A stretch of DNA of 64,000 nucleotides from Hippophae tibetana (lineage: Eukaryota > Streptophyta > Magnoliopsida > Rosales > Elaeagnaceae): contig CM072811.1 of NCBI GenBank assembly GCA_037013495.1, forward strand, positions 18,606,659-18,670,658. The letters run 5' to 3'. The notes below the pieces were generated by a model. That model was not told the DNA's origin. It saw only the letters and a program-made list of their open reading frames with translations, and ran no database searches. Made by a program: the position numbers and the translations under genes. How positions within the stretch are numbered: the first letter of the stretch is position 1; each line of letters starts with the position of its first letter. Positions 55,938 to 64,000 of this stretch are shown here, piece after piece.

Positions 55938-56299
55938 TGTTACATGCCATCACTTAATTCAGCATACTTATTCTGTTTTGTTGATTATTTCAAATTTAGC
56001 TAGTCATGGACCATGTATTTGATGTTTTGATCATGTTTGTAGTAGTAGCCCTATTGACAGGTCACATTTCCCATATTTTTAACTCCATTTATGCATTTTA
56101 TTATAAACAGAAGTTCATTTCAATTATAAAAAATGTATAAAAAGGGAAAGGTTAATGAGAATAGAACACAACGTTTTCCACAAAAAATAAAACTATAACA
56201 TTTACAGAAATTATCTTCTTGAAAGCTTTTTCACATTGAGAGATCATTATATGTCGAGGTAGAGACCAAATGAGAGCTCGACATTACAGGCACTTAACT
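55938..56299 (+). mobile_element. 3' LTR of the gypsy chromovirus
   Basis: Pairs with 51416-51781, same ends TGTTACATGCC and ...ggcacttaac. Differences are scattered (mostly transitions) with a few small gaps, so the element inserted long ago. Confidence 0.9.
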
Positions 56300-57009
56300 T
56301 TATATGATTGATCCCTGAAGAGTATGTTACTTAAGGGAGGATTTTACGTTTTCAGCTAATTGAATTCATATCGGAAATGTATATCGATAGTTATTGGACC
56401 ACTAGAAAGGAAAACCATTAGATATAAATAAAGTTTATGATGGAGTGCAAGTTGCTTGGTTGCATATTTAAACTTAAATTTTACAATTGGTCATAAGTTT
56501 TAACGAAAGCAAAGGAAAGGAAATATAATTTATTATATTTGATGGTAATTATGCACTTAAGCTGATCGTGGTAATGAAAATGATCTAATGAGTATTAGCC
56601 TTGACCTTGATGGATAATGAGTATATGATGGAAATCAGGAATAAAAAAATAAAAAATACTTATTAATAGGATTATTTAGATTATAATTGTTATTATCTAA
56701 AATGCATTTGTATTTTAAATATTTATATTTTTTATTTAAATTATTAGATAGGTTATTTAATATTTATAATATTAGTTAATTTTGTTGGATTTAAAGTCGT
56801 AACTATTTTTCAATCTGAAATTATTAACCGAATATCAATTTTTTCTCCTTTTATTTTATTCTGTTTTTTTAATCAAATTGCTTTCTAAACAAAATAATCT
56901 TATGCACGCATCCAGTATTTAAAAAAAATCATTCAAAGAAAACAAAATCCAACAAAAAAAATCAAAAAACTTCAAATAAAAAAACAAAGTTTCAGAAGAA
57001 ATATCATAA
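56300..57009. other. AT-rich DNA, nothing recognised
   Basis: No coding frame. It may include the upstream part of the Tat 5' LTR; a tgttggatttaaag at about 56783 could be its start but this is a guess. Confidence 0.35.
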
Positions 57010-57329
57010 TCGAAAAAAAATAAGATCTGGCCCCGGGAACACCATCCCATACCTTCCCTCGCCACCATTCGCCACCATGGCTACGACCACTAAACCCCCC
57101 TAAATAATCCCATCAGCAATAAGCCCAGCCTGTGTCACCCTAATCGTTTTCATAAGTCGCACATTATAGCCAAGCAGCCCTTGTACAGCGGGCTTCACAA
57201 ATCGCACAATACCACCGTCAGCCCGTCACCAGTCTCGCCACACCTCTACCTCCGTAGGTCTCACCGTATCTTGCTACTCAACCAACTGCCATCGACGATC
57301 GTGCTCCACCTTCTTCTCCCTAAAAATAT
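57010..57329. other. GC-rich island of unknown origin
   Basis: About 310 bp much richer in C and G than its surroundings (cgccaccattcgccaccatgg, cgccgtc..). An ATG in good context at 57078 gives only MATTTKPP before a stop, and the other frames are short. It could be the promoter part of the Tat LTR, which would fit its position, or a small captured host fragment. Confidence 0.35.
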
Positions 57330-57827
57330 AGGTAGTGTTTGGTATTAAATATGTAACAGACATACGACCTAATAAGTGTAGGTATCCCGCTAGGGTAAAA
57401 CGAGGATATATGGTTGGCTCAACAAATAGCCTGGAACCAACAAACTTGGTAAAGCATACAACCCAGTTGACAAAAGTACTTTGTTATCAAACTGCGAGGT
57501 CTTGGATGTCAAGACTTAGTGAAACTATGGTATCCCGACGTGATCAGGGTCCTCTCTCTCCATGAACAATCTGTATATAACGACCTCCATTTACTTGTAT
57601 GTAATGATTGTAGCGATATGCTTTCTATTTAAACTAGTTTGTGTGCAATTTTACTACAAATATAACCGCTTATCTAGGTCGCTTAATACATAACCTGTTA
57701 TGTACGTAGGATGTTATACGTATATATACCCCTTAAATGAGGAGAATACGAGATATATTTCAGTTGTTCAAATTCCCACTTCTCACTAAGAATCACTAGA
57801 ATCAGATACTTAAATTCTCTCCAAACA
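57330..57827 (+). mobile_element. 5' LTR (3' part) of a Tat-lineage gypsy element
   Basis: Ends ...ctccaaaca at 57827, two bases before the primer-binding site. A TATA box (tatatata, 57720-57728) is followed by cccc and a leader aaatgaggagaatac, matching the Tat LTR promoter layout. The LTR start was not found; it lies left of 57330. The other LTR lies beyond the window. Confidence 0.6.
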
Positions 57828-57829
57828 AT

Positions 57830-57849
57830 TGGTGTCGTCTGTGGGAACC
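57830..57849 (+). promoter_or_regulatory. Tat-type primer-binding site
   Basis: tggtgtcgtctgtgggaacc, one change from tggcgccgtctgtgggaa apart from C-to-T differences, the characteristic sequence after Tat-lineage 5' LTRs. It fixes start and orientation of the element. Confidence 0.75.
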
Positions 57850-59720
57850 TTAAATCTTTTTAATCCAGCATCTGAAAACTACTTTAATTTTAAGAGAATT
57901 TACCGGTGTCGCTTTAAACTCCAGATGGATCATCCGTCCATTATCCAACCATACAACCAAGTTCCAAGGGCTCTAGAATGTGACCTTAATAATATGACAC
58001 TCTACTCCTCACCCATTAGGTCGCTATCAAACTGTGACTTAAGGCCTACTTTAGCTAGCGAGGAGCAGTTATCGACCTTGTGTGATGTGGGTCCAACCAC
58101 CCAGGCTACACGACCTTATGGTATTTCCCCACTCCACAGTTTGGATAGTCCTCCTTATGAAGGAGATGCGATGATACGAGAACTTCAAAAATAGATTATA
58201 GAATTACAACAAGCTTTCATTGAATGTCAAAAGGATAACAAGGAATTAAGATCTCTATTAGAACAAAACACATACTCAGACACAAATACTTCCCTTTTTA
58301 CACCCCGCAACCCTCATATGGTATGATAGCCCCCCCAAAAGAGAGCATGTAACTCATACACCAAATCTTTATCAATGTGTGGTGAGGGAGCAACGTCCGC
58401 ACATAATTTGTAATCCTCCTATCATTGGGGGGACTTCTTGTCCAAATCCTCTAACTTATGGAACGAAAATTCATCCCGTTTAACTGCATAATCTAAGTGA
58501 AGAAGTAGACAAAAGATTAAAAGAGATGGAAGAAAAGATGTTCATAAAGTTTAATGATATAATTGTGAGACAAGAAATGGTGAAGCCTTGGGGCGATATT
58601 GAAAAAGTTTGTAATCAATTATCTACGTCTCCTTTCTCTAACCTCATTGAGTTAACAGTACCTCCCCCTAAATTTAATGCCCTTAAATGTCCCGCATATA
58701 AGAGAACCAAAGATCCTGTTGCACACATTCTTCAATTCAAAATGGCCATGGCTGCGGTTAGCCTATCCGAAGATAAATATGAGTCCATGTACTGCAAGTT
58801 ATTTGTAGCTACTTTCCAAGATTCGGCCCAACAATGGTTTATGGAGTTACCCCCCAAGAGTATTGCTAGCTTTGACGCTCTGGTCAAAATATTCATTACC
58901 AATTATGATTGTAACAAACCTATGAAGAAGGAGTCATACCACTTATTTTCTATTGTCCAAGAGGAGGATGAATCAATTGAAGCTTACATGCAAAGATTTA
59001 AAATAGAGAAGATGGAAATTAATCAATGACGCGATTCTATAGCCATAGAAGCTTTTCGAAAAGGAATAAAGCGTGATAACAGCCTTTTCATAGAACTGAC
59101 AAAATCCACACCACGTTCTTTAGACGTAGTTTATGAGGACACTCAAAAATTTGTTAATGTGGAAAAGGAGATGAAATCAAGAAAATCGTCGGCTAATAAA
59201 AACCAGAGGTGGCCCCCCCTTATGAAGAATGAAGAGGACATAAGGCCTATGGGCGATAAGCGTCCTAACTTTTCCCGTTTCAAACCCACCTTTAGACTAA
59301 AGAACAATACCAACACTTGGAGCCGAGCTTTATCTCCCTTTCCTGGACCCCCATTACGTGTAACGTTGGTGGAAGTAGTGTGTCGAATGGAACTCCTCAA
59401 TAACGTAAATTGACCACCAACTATGAAAGCCCCACTTAGAAATCCCAAAAAATAATGCGCATTCCATAGAGACATGGGGCATTGGACTCAAGATTGCCGC
59501 CATTTAAAATGGTAAATTGAACACCTACTTTCAGAAGGGTATCTAGGGGATATAGTTAATAAAGCCAAGAATCCATGAGAAGAGACTCAAAGGGAGAAAT
59601 TAGATCGAAGGGTCAGGACACCTCATTCCACGAGGGGATGTGTGGATAATACACACCATACATGGTGGCCCCACCATAACCAGTCACTCTAATAATTCCA
59701 GAAAAATATATGTAAGAAAG
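57850..59720 (+). pseudogene. Tat-lineage gag
   Basis: A likely start is 57925 (MDHPSIIQPYNQ). The N-terminal part is open to 58194. The core is open at 58526-59029: PFSNLIELTVPPPKFNALKC, KDPVAHILQFKMAMAAVSLS, FQDSAQQWFMELPPKSIASF and ESYHLFSIVQEEDESIEAYM, the retrotransposon Gag domain. After a stop at 59027 it continues DSIAIEAFRKGIKRDNSLF. A knuckle CAFHRDMGHWTQDC (59457-59498) follows with a stop just before it. At least four breaks. Gag would form the particle around element RNA. Confidence 0.8.
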
Positions 59721-60296
59721 GCTCGAGATATGGGATGTTTAATATATGGCATGAGATTGTAAGGACCTATGTATCCCATTACTTTCGAAGACAAATAATT
59801 CCTATATCCCCATGACGATCCTCTAGTAATTACAGTGCAAATAGCTCATTGCGAGGTATGTGGGATATTAGTTGACAATGGTAGTTCATCTGATCTCTTA
59901 TATTTATCCGCCCTACTAGACATTAACATAGACCCCAAAGAAATCACCCCGCAACAAATGCCTCTGGTTGGTTTCAATGGCAGTGTAACAATGTCGGTAG
60001 GAACCATACGCCTACCGGTGTTAGTAAAAGGATCTATAGTTTTAACAACTTTCATCGTTTTAAATACTCCCACATCCTATAATACTATTTTGGGACACAC
60101 GTGGTTACACAAAATGAAAGCAGTGTCTTCGACATATCATCATTTGATTAAATACCCAACTACCGATGAGATACGACAAATTTAAAGGGAACAAGATAGG
60201 ACATGAAGTTGCTACAATGCTGCCATGAAGAATGTGTTACCCCAAAACTCAAAATAGCAACTAAAGGTTACAAGTTACCTCCACAAATTTAAGAAA
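59721..60296 (+). pseudogene. Tat-lineage aspartic protease
   Basis: Open at 59835-60185. ILVDNGSSSDLLYLSAL holds the catalytic D-N-G-S (family VDNGSSADIL), and TPTSYNTILGHTWLHKMKAV then STYHHLIKYPT is the conserved second half (YNAILGRPWLxxMKAVxSTYHxxIKFPT). Protease itself appears full length in one frame; neighbouring sequence is broken. Confidence 0.85.
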
Positions 60297-61429
60297 TTGC
60301 ATACAAGTGAACAAACTACCATGGAGGTCCATGAGGAATATGATATGTTCCTTATAAAAGACATGGAGAGTGAACAATATGTTAAAATCAATGGTGCACT
60401 ATCCTCTTCATTTAAAATTACCCTCGTTGGTTTCTTGAAAAATAAAAAAGATTTTTTCGCTTGGAAACCTGAGGACATGCCCGACATAGACTCATATATC
60501 ATCTCCCATGAGTTATGTTTAGATCATACCAAAAGGCTGGTCCAGGAAAGAAAGCGGAAATTTTCTAGAGAGAAGAATGAAATCATCAAAAAGAAGATCG
60601 AGTCCTTAAAAATGTGGGTTGGGTTCGAGAGGTCCGGTATCCAACATGGCTATCAAATGTGGTATTAGTAAACAAAGTAGTAGGCGAGCACAAAATGTGC
60701 ATGGATTTCACAAATTTGAATAGAGCAACACCAAAGGATTGTTTCCCTTTGTCGAATATAGACCAATTAGTAGATGCCATAGCTGGGTTTGAATCAATGA
60801 GCTTTATGAATGCTTATTCAAGCTACCACCAAATCCAAATGCATCCCTAAGACGAAGAAAAAACAGCATTTATCACTGAAGAAGGGACATTCTATTACAC
60901 GAAAATGCCATTTGGTTTAAAAAAATGTCGGCGCAACTTATCAGAGAATGATGAATAAGATGTTCCAAAGCCAAATAGGCCAAAATATGGAGGTATACGT
61001 CAATGACATATTGGTTAATACTAAATGTGTTATAGACCATATTAATGACCTCCAAGAAGTCTTTGATATAATTCGGAATTATAAAATGCGTCTCAATCCA
61101 AAAAAGTGTGTGTTTGGCGTAGCCTTAGGGATGTTTTTAGGGTACTTAGTCACATCAAGGGGTATCGAAGCCAATCCAAATAAAATTTCTGCCTTAGTCA
61201 ACATGAAATCCCCAAGTTGTCTTCAGGAAGTCCAACAATTAAATGGGCATATTGCAACATTAATTCGTTTCATTTCTAAGTGCACCAAAAAGTGCCTACC
61301 GTTCTTCGGCTGCTCAAAAAAAACACAGAGTACCTATGGGATACCAAGTGTGAACAAGCTTTCCAGTCCATTAAAGATGACTTAGGAACACCACCTCTTT
61401 TAGTTAGTCCCATGACGAGCAAAGACTTA
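60297..61429 (+). pseudogene. Tat-lineage reverse transcriptase with mutated active site
   Basis: Blocks: FLKNKKDFFAWKPEDMPDID (60436), YPTWLSNVVLVNK (60640-60680), MCMDFTNLNRATPKDCFPL, FESMSFMNAYSSYHQIQM (60790), TKMPFGLK, MEVYVNDILV (60987-61016) and LNPKKCVFGVALGMFLGYLV (61094), then GHIATLIRFISKC. Two key aspartates read Asn: FMNAYS (AAT at 60809-60811; family FLDAYSG) and YVNDILV (AAT at 61002-61004; family YVDD). Both are G-to-A changes at the first codon base, so RT would be inactive even without the frameshifts near 60670, 60850 and 60930. Confidence 0.85.
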
Positions 61430-61777
61430 TAGATGTACATGTCCTTTACGGACAAGGTTTCCAGTGCGGTATTGGTGGTCGACCGTGGGGGAATTCAATA
61501 CCTTGTGTATTACGTGAGTCATTCATTAACAAGACCTCAACATCGATATCCTTCTCTAGATAAAGCGGCATTTACTATTAGAATGATGACACAAAAACTT
61601 AGACATTATTTTTGTGTATACAAGGTAGTGGTCCTTACTCTCTATCCCTTGAAAAACATTTTAGGCAAACTTGATATGTCTAGTCATCTTTTCCAAATAA
61701 CTATTGAGCTTAATGAATTTTAAATACATTATAAACCTTTCACCGCGATCAAAGGACAAGCCTTAGCAGATTTTATA
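61430..61777 (+). pseudogene. First RNase H-like domain of the Tat element, degenerate
   Basis: Open 61433-61723: DKVSSAVLVVDRGGIQYLVY, YVSHSLTRPQHRYPSLDKAA, LRHYFCVYKVVVLTLYPLKN, LFQITIELNEF, then HYKPFTAIKGQALADFIVEW after one stop. In this lineage the domain is known to be worn and thought to act as a tether next to the extra RNase H; the catalytic Asp and Asp positions are not evident (TLYPLKN where TDxPL occurs). Confidence 0.75.
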
Positions 61778-62310
61778 GTGGAATGGACGAATGAGAATAC
61801 CCAAGAATGCAATTCAATACAAGAGATAGGGTCAACCTTCACAGTAGAAATGGTGTCCCCCAAAATGGAGCTATGGAAGATATATGTGGATGGCGCAAGC
61901 AATTCACGTGGAGCAGGAGTTGGAATAGTAATCTTCACCCCAATGGGAGCCTTAATAGACCAATGCCTTCGGATCACCTTCCAAGCAACTAACAATGTTG
62001 CGGAATATAAAGCCTTACTTTTTGCATTGCAACAATTGATAACCCTTGGAGCTAAGAAGGTGTTAATTCATAGTGATTCACGACTAGTAGTAAACCAAGT
62101 CAACGATGATTTTGAAGCCAAGGATGAGAGAATGAAACTCTATGTACTGGAGGTGATAAAAGCAAAGGCTGCGTTTGAAACTTTTCAGATCAAACAGATA
62201 CCATGAGGAAAAAATGCCCACGTTGATTCCTTAGCCATGTTGGCATTGGCAGTAAACTTGGATTTAAAGAGAGTCGTCCCAGTACCTTGTTTATCAAGAC
62301 CTAGTGTTAC
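61778..62310 (+). pseudogene. Second, archaeal-type RNase H of the Tat element
   Basis: KIYVDGASNSRGAGVGIVIF, TNNVAEYKALLFALQQL, VLIHSDSRLVVNQVNDDFEA and NAHVDSLAMLALAV give the D-E-D-D catalytic set, all retained (codons at 61889, 62002, 62074 and 62224). The domain is open from 61778 to a TGA at 62204 that interrupts QIPxGKNAHVDS. An extra archaeal-type RNase H after the degenerate one is a lineage mark of Tat/Ogre-type gypsy elements, so this confirms the classification. Confidence 0.85.
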
Positions 62311-63600
62311 CCCAAGTGAAGTAAAACTTCAAATGTGTAAGAATGTCATACATACTATTCATGATTCTTGGTTGACGCCATATACAAAGTATCTTATCAA
62401 TGGTACTCTCCCCAAAGACAAGCACTTAGCTCGTAAGCTCATGAAAAAAGCAGGGAGCTATGCCATCGTTCAGGGAGTTTTGCATAGGAAGAATCAGGGT
62501 GACCCATGGCTTAAGTGCTTACCTGCAGTTGAGGCTCGAATAGTCTTAAGTGATTTACATGATGGTCAATATAAAGCCCATTCTGGTGGAAGAACACTAT
62601 CTTAAAGGATTATTCGACAAGGTTATTACTGGCCTACGCTTCTTAAAGATTGCATCTCTTATGTCAAAAGGTACGATAAATGCCAGCGATATGCCAATGT
62701 GCCACACCATCCGGGCACTGACCTAAGATCTATTATTAGCCCCTGGCCATTTTAGAATTAGGGGGTTTGGACATCGTGGGACCATTACCCATAGCTTCAG
62801 GTCAAGAAAAGTTTATCATCGTTGCAACTGATTATTTTACTAAATGGAGAGAAGTGGAAGCTTTAGCTCGAATCCAAGAATCAGATGTGGAGAGATTCAT
62901 ATGGCATAACATTATATGCAAATATGACCTAACTCATGAACTAGTTACTGATAATGGTAGACAATTCACCAGACAAAAAATCGTATCTTTCAACGATAAG
63001 AAAGGTATCAAATTATCTCAATCCACCTCTTACTGCCCACAAGCAAATGGTGAAGCTGAATCGTCTAATAAGATCCTCATTAATATACTACGAAAACATT
63101 TAAAGGGGGCTAAAGGAAAATGGGTTGATGTGTTTCCTAGTGCCCTCTGGGCAACACGAACTACTCCCAGAACAACAACATGAGAAACCCTTTTTTCTCT
63201 AGTTTACGGCACTGAAGCGGTCATACCCCTTGATATACAAGAACCCACCCTTAGATCCAATATCGATCATGAAGAAAATGATTTCTTACAATGAGAAGAC
63301 TTGTTATAAACTAAAGAAAAATGAGAAGAGGCTCTAATAAGACTTGAATCGCAAAAAAGATCACTCCAAAAGACATATAAAAAATTCGTCAAGCACAAGA
63401 GCTTTAGTATTGGGGAATGGATCTTGCGAAGAGAACTGGGCAACAAAGTTGTAACTAACACGGGTAAATTTGCTACAACATGGGAAGGCCCATATCAAAT
63501 ATATGATATCACACCAACAAGCTCTTACTTTATAGAGTACGAGGGCATAAATGAGGGTTTGAGCTGGAATGGAGAAATTCTTAAAAAATATTACATGTAA
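62311..63600 (+). pseudogene. Tat-lineage integrase to the pol stop
   Basis: Finger: HDGQYKAHSGGRTL then GYYWP and YDKCQRYA (first Cys of CDxCQR reads Tyr). Core: LDIVGPLPIASGQEKFIIVA (first Asp; 62767), ELVTDNGRQFTRQKI (second Asp; 62950) and CPQANGEAESSNKILINILR (Glu; 63055), all three retained. SALWATRTTPRTTT, then after a stop SLVYGTEAVIPLDI, a variable C-terminal part with stops near 63292, 63310 and 63328, and finally WNGEILKKYYM with TAA at 63598-63600, the familiar Tat pol end. Confidence 0.85.
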
Positions 63601-63669
63601 ATACTTTGTACGCAATAAATACTTATATATAAGATAAATTTCTAATCAATTATTGCCAGCAAGGTTAAA
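63601..63669 (+). other. Start of the Tat 3' untranslated region
   Basis: Follows the pol stop codon; no features apart from atattatat-like AT text. Leads into tandem repeats. Confidence 0.5.
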
Positions 63670-63845
63670 TCATGATTGGAGATGGAGTTCTTTGACCCCC
63701 TCACTCAACATGAGGCCTGTCTTTTGCCTCATGATTAGACGTGGAGTCCCTGACCCCCACTCGAGATGCATGATACATCCTATGCCTCATGATTGGAGGT
63801 GGAGTCGTCTGACCCCCTACTAGAGATGCGAAATATGCTCGCGAG
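63670..63845 (+). repeat. Three tandem copies of a 58-59-bp unit in the Tat 3' region
   Basis: Units start tcatgatt(g/a)ga at 63670, 63729 and 63787, each with gtggagt or atggagt, tgacccc, an (a)gatgc- or catgag-type end and usually a final tgcc. Better preserved than the coding part around it. Tandem repeats between pol and the 3' LTR are a known habit of Tat/Ogre elements. Confidence 0.85.
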
Positions 63846-64000
63846 AATGCCATCATGCTTTGGGATTACACGTTTACCAAATCAAGTTCATATGATATCG
63901 TCAATTGTTATCAGACATTATTACAAACAAATAATTACTAACACAATTACAAAGAAACCTCAGGTTTGTTTCTTTTCAAGCGCCCTATGTTTAGAATACT
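63846..64000 (+). other. Tat 3' region, running off the window
   Basis: Non-coding; no LTR start (TGTTGGGGG type) before the window ends. Confidence 0.5.

Noticed and set aside
57078..57104. ATG in a good initiation context (gccaccatggct)
   Set aside because: The frame closes after eight codons and no continuation was found in other frames.
57850..63600. Endogenous pararetrovirus considered for the RT and RNase H text
   Set aside because: An integrase with DDE residues, LTR end, PBS and Tat-type Gag are present, and no movement-protein or viral coat motif is seen. It is an LTR retrotransposon.
63670..63845. Regularly spaced repeats considered as a CRISPR array
   Set aside because: Units are contiguous 58-59-bp tandem repeats without unique spacers of constant length, and the context is a plant retrotransposon.

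Overview
This is plant nuclear DNA: AT-rich by eye, with no intact host gene visible and almost entirely built from layered, decayed transposable elements. The families (Athila-like and Tat-like Ty3/gypsy, chromovirus-like gypsy, Sirevirus-like and other Ty1/copia, a CACTA transposon, hAT-like MITEs) are typical of an angiosperm, probably a dicot with a repeat-rich genome. The species cannot be named from the sequence. Very short frames, many stops, insertions cut into insertions, and G-to-A or C-to-T type losses of catalytic residues suggest old, methylated, possibly pericentromeric heterochromatin.

Layout. 1-5 kb: AT-rich DNA, a decayed Athila-like LTR end, a copia gag relic and an Athila-like LTR on the minus strand (2675-4008). 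5-11 kb: a minus-strand chromovirus gag plus LTR (5040-6060), an intron-less sulfate transporter relic (6061-6913), a copia 3' end (6914-8322, minus) cut by another TGATGA-type LTR (8323-about 9510). 10.8-17.1 kb: a minus-strand gypsy element with LTR, integrase, RNase H, RT, protease and gag, interrupted by a solo LTR with a perfect 5-bp target duplication (14846-16691). 17.1-19 kb: the 3' end of a Sirevirus-like copia element. 20-25.6 kb: a second minus-strand gypsy element whose RT core is deleted, ending in a primer-binding site and a 256-bp tandem duplication that repeats that site.

27-32.7 kb: a plus-strand copia element carrying a hAT-like MITE and a probable solo LTR. 32.7-39.8 kb: Athila-like minus-strand LTRs, one split by a 5.2-kb Sirevirus-like deletion derivative (33430-38619). 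40-47.3 kb: satellite-like DNA, best read as the long 3' untranslated region of a Tat-type element, with an approximately 396-bp tandem repeat, a 1520-bp CACTA element and a 567-bp MITE, ending in a Tat-like LTR. 47.3-49.6 kb: Athila gag, primer-binding site and LTR (minus). 49.7-51.1 kb: a copia deletion derivative joining the gag zinc knuckle to the RNase H end. 51.4-56.3 kb: a gypsy chromovirus with both LTRs (plus). 57.3-64 kb: a Tat-lineage element with gag, protease, RT, two RNase H domains and integrase, then 3' tandem repeats, running off the window.

No element here looks able to move by itself. The most unusual items are the sulfate transporter retrocopy wedged between two LTRs, the satellite-like array inside the presumed Tat 3' region with a CACTA copy landed in one unit, and the internal deletions that produced small non-autonomous derivatives. 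I found no CRISPR array, operon or undescribed multi-gene system.
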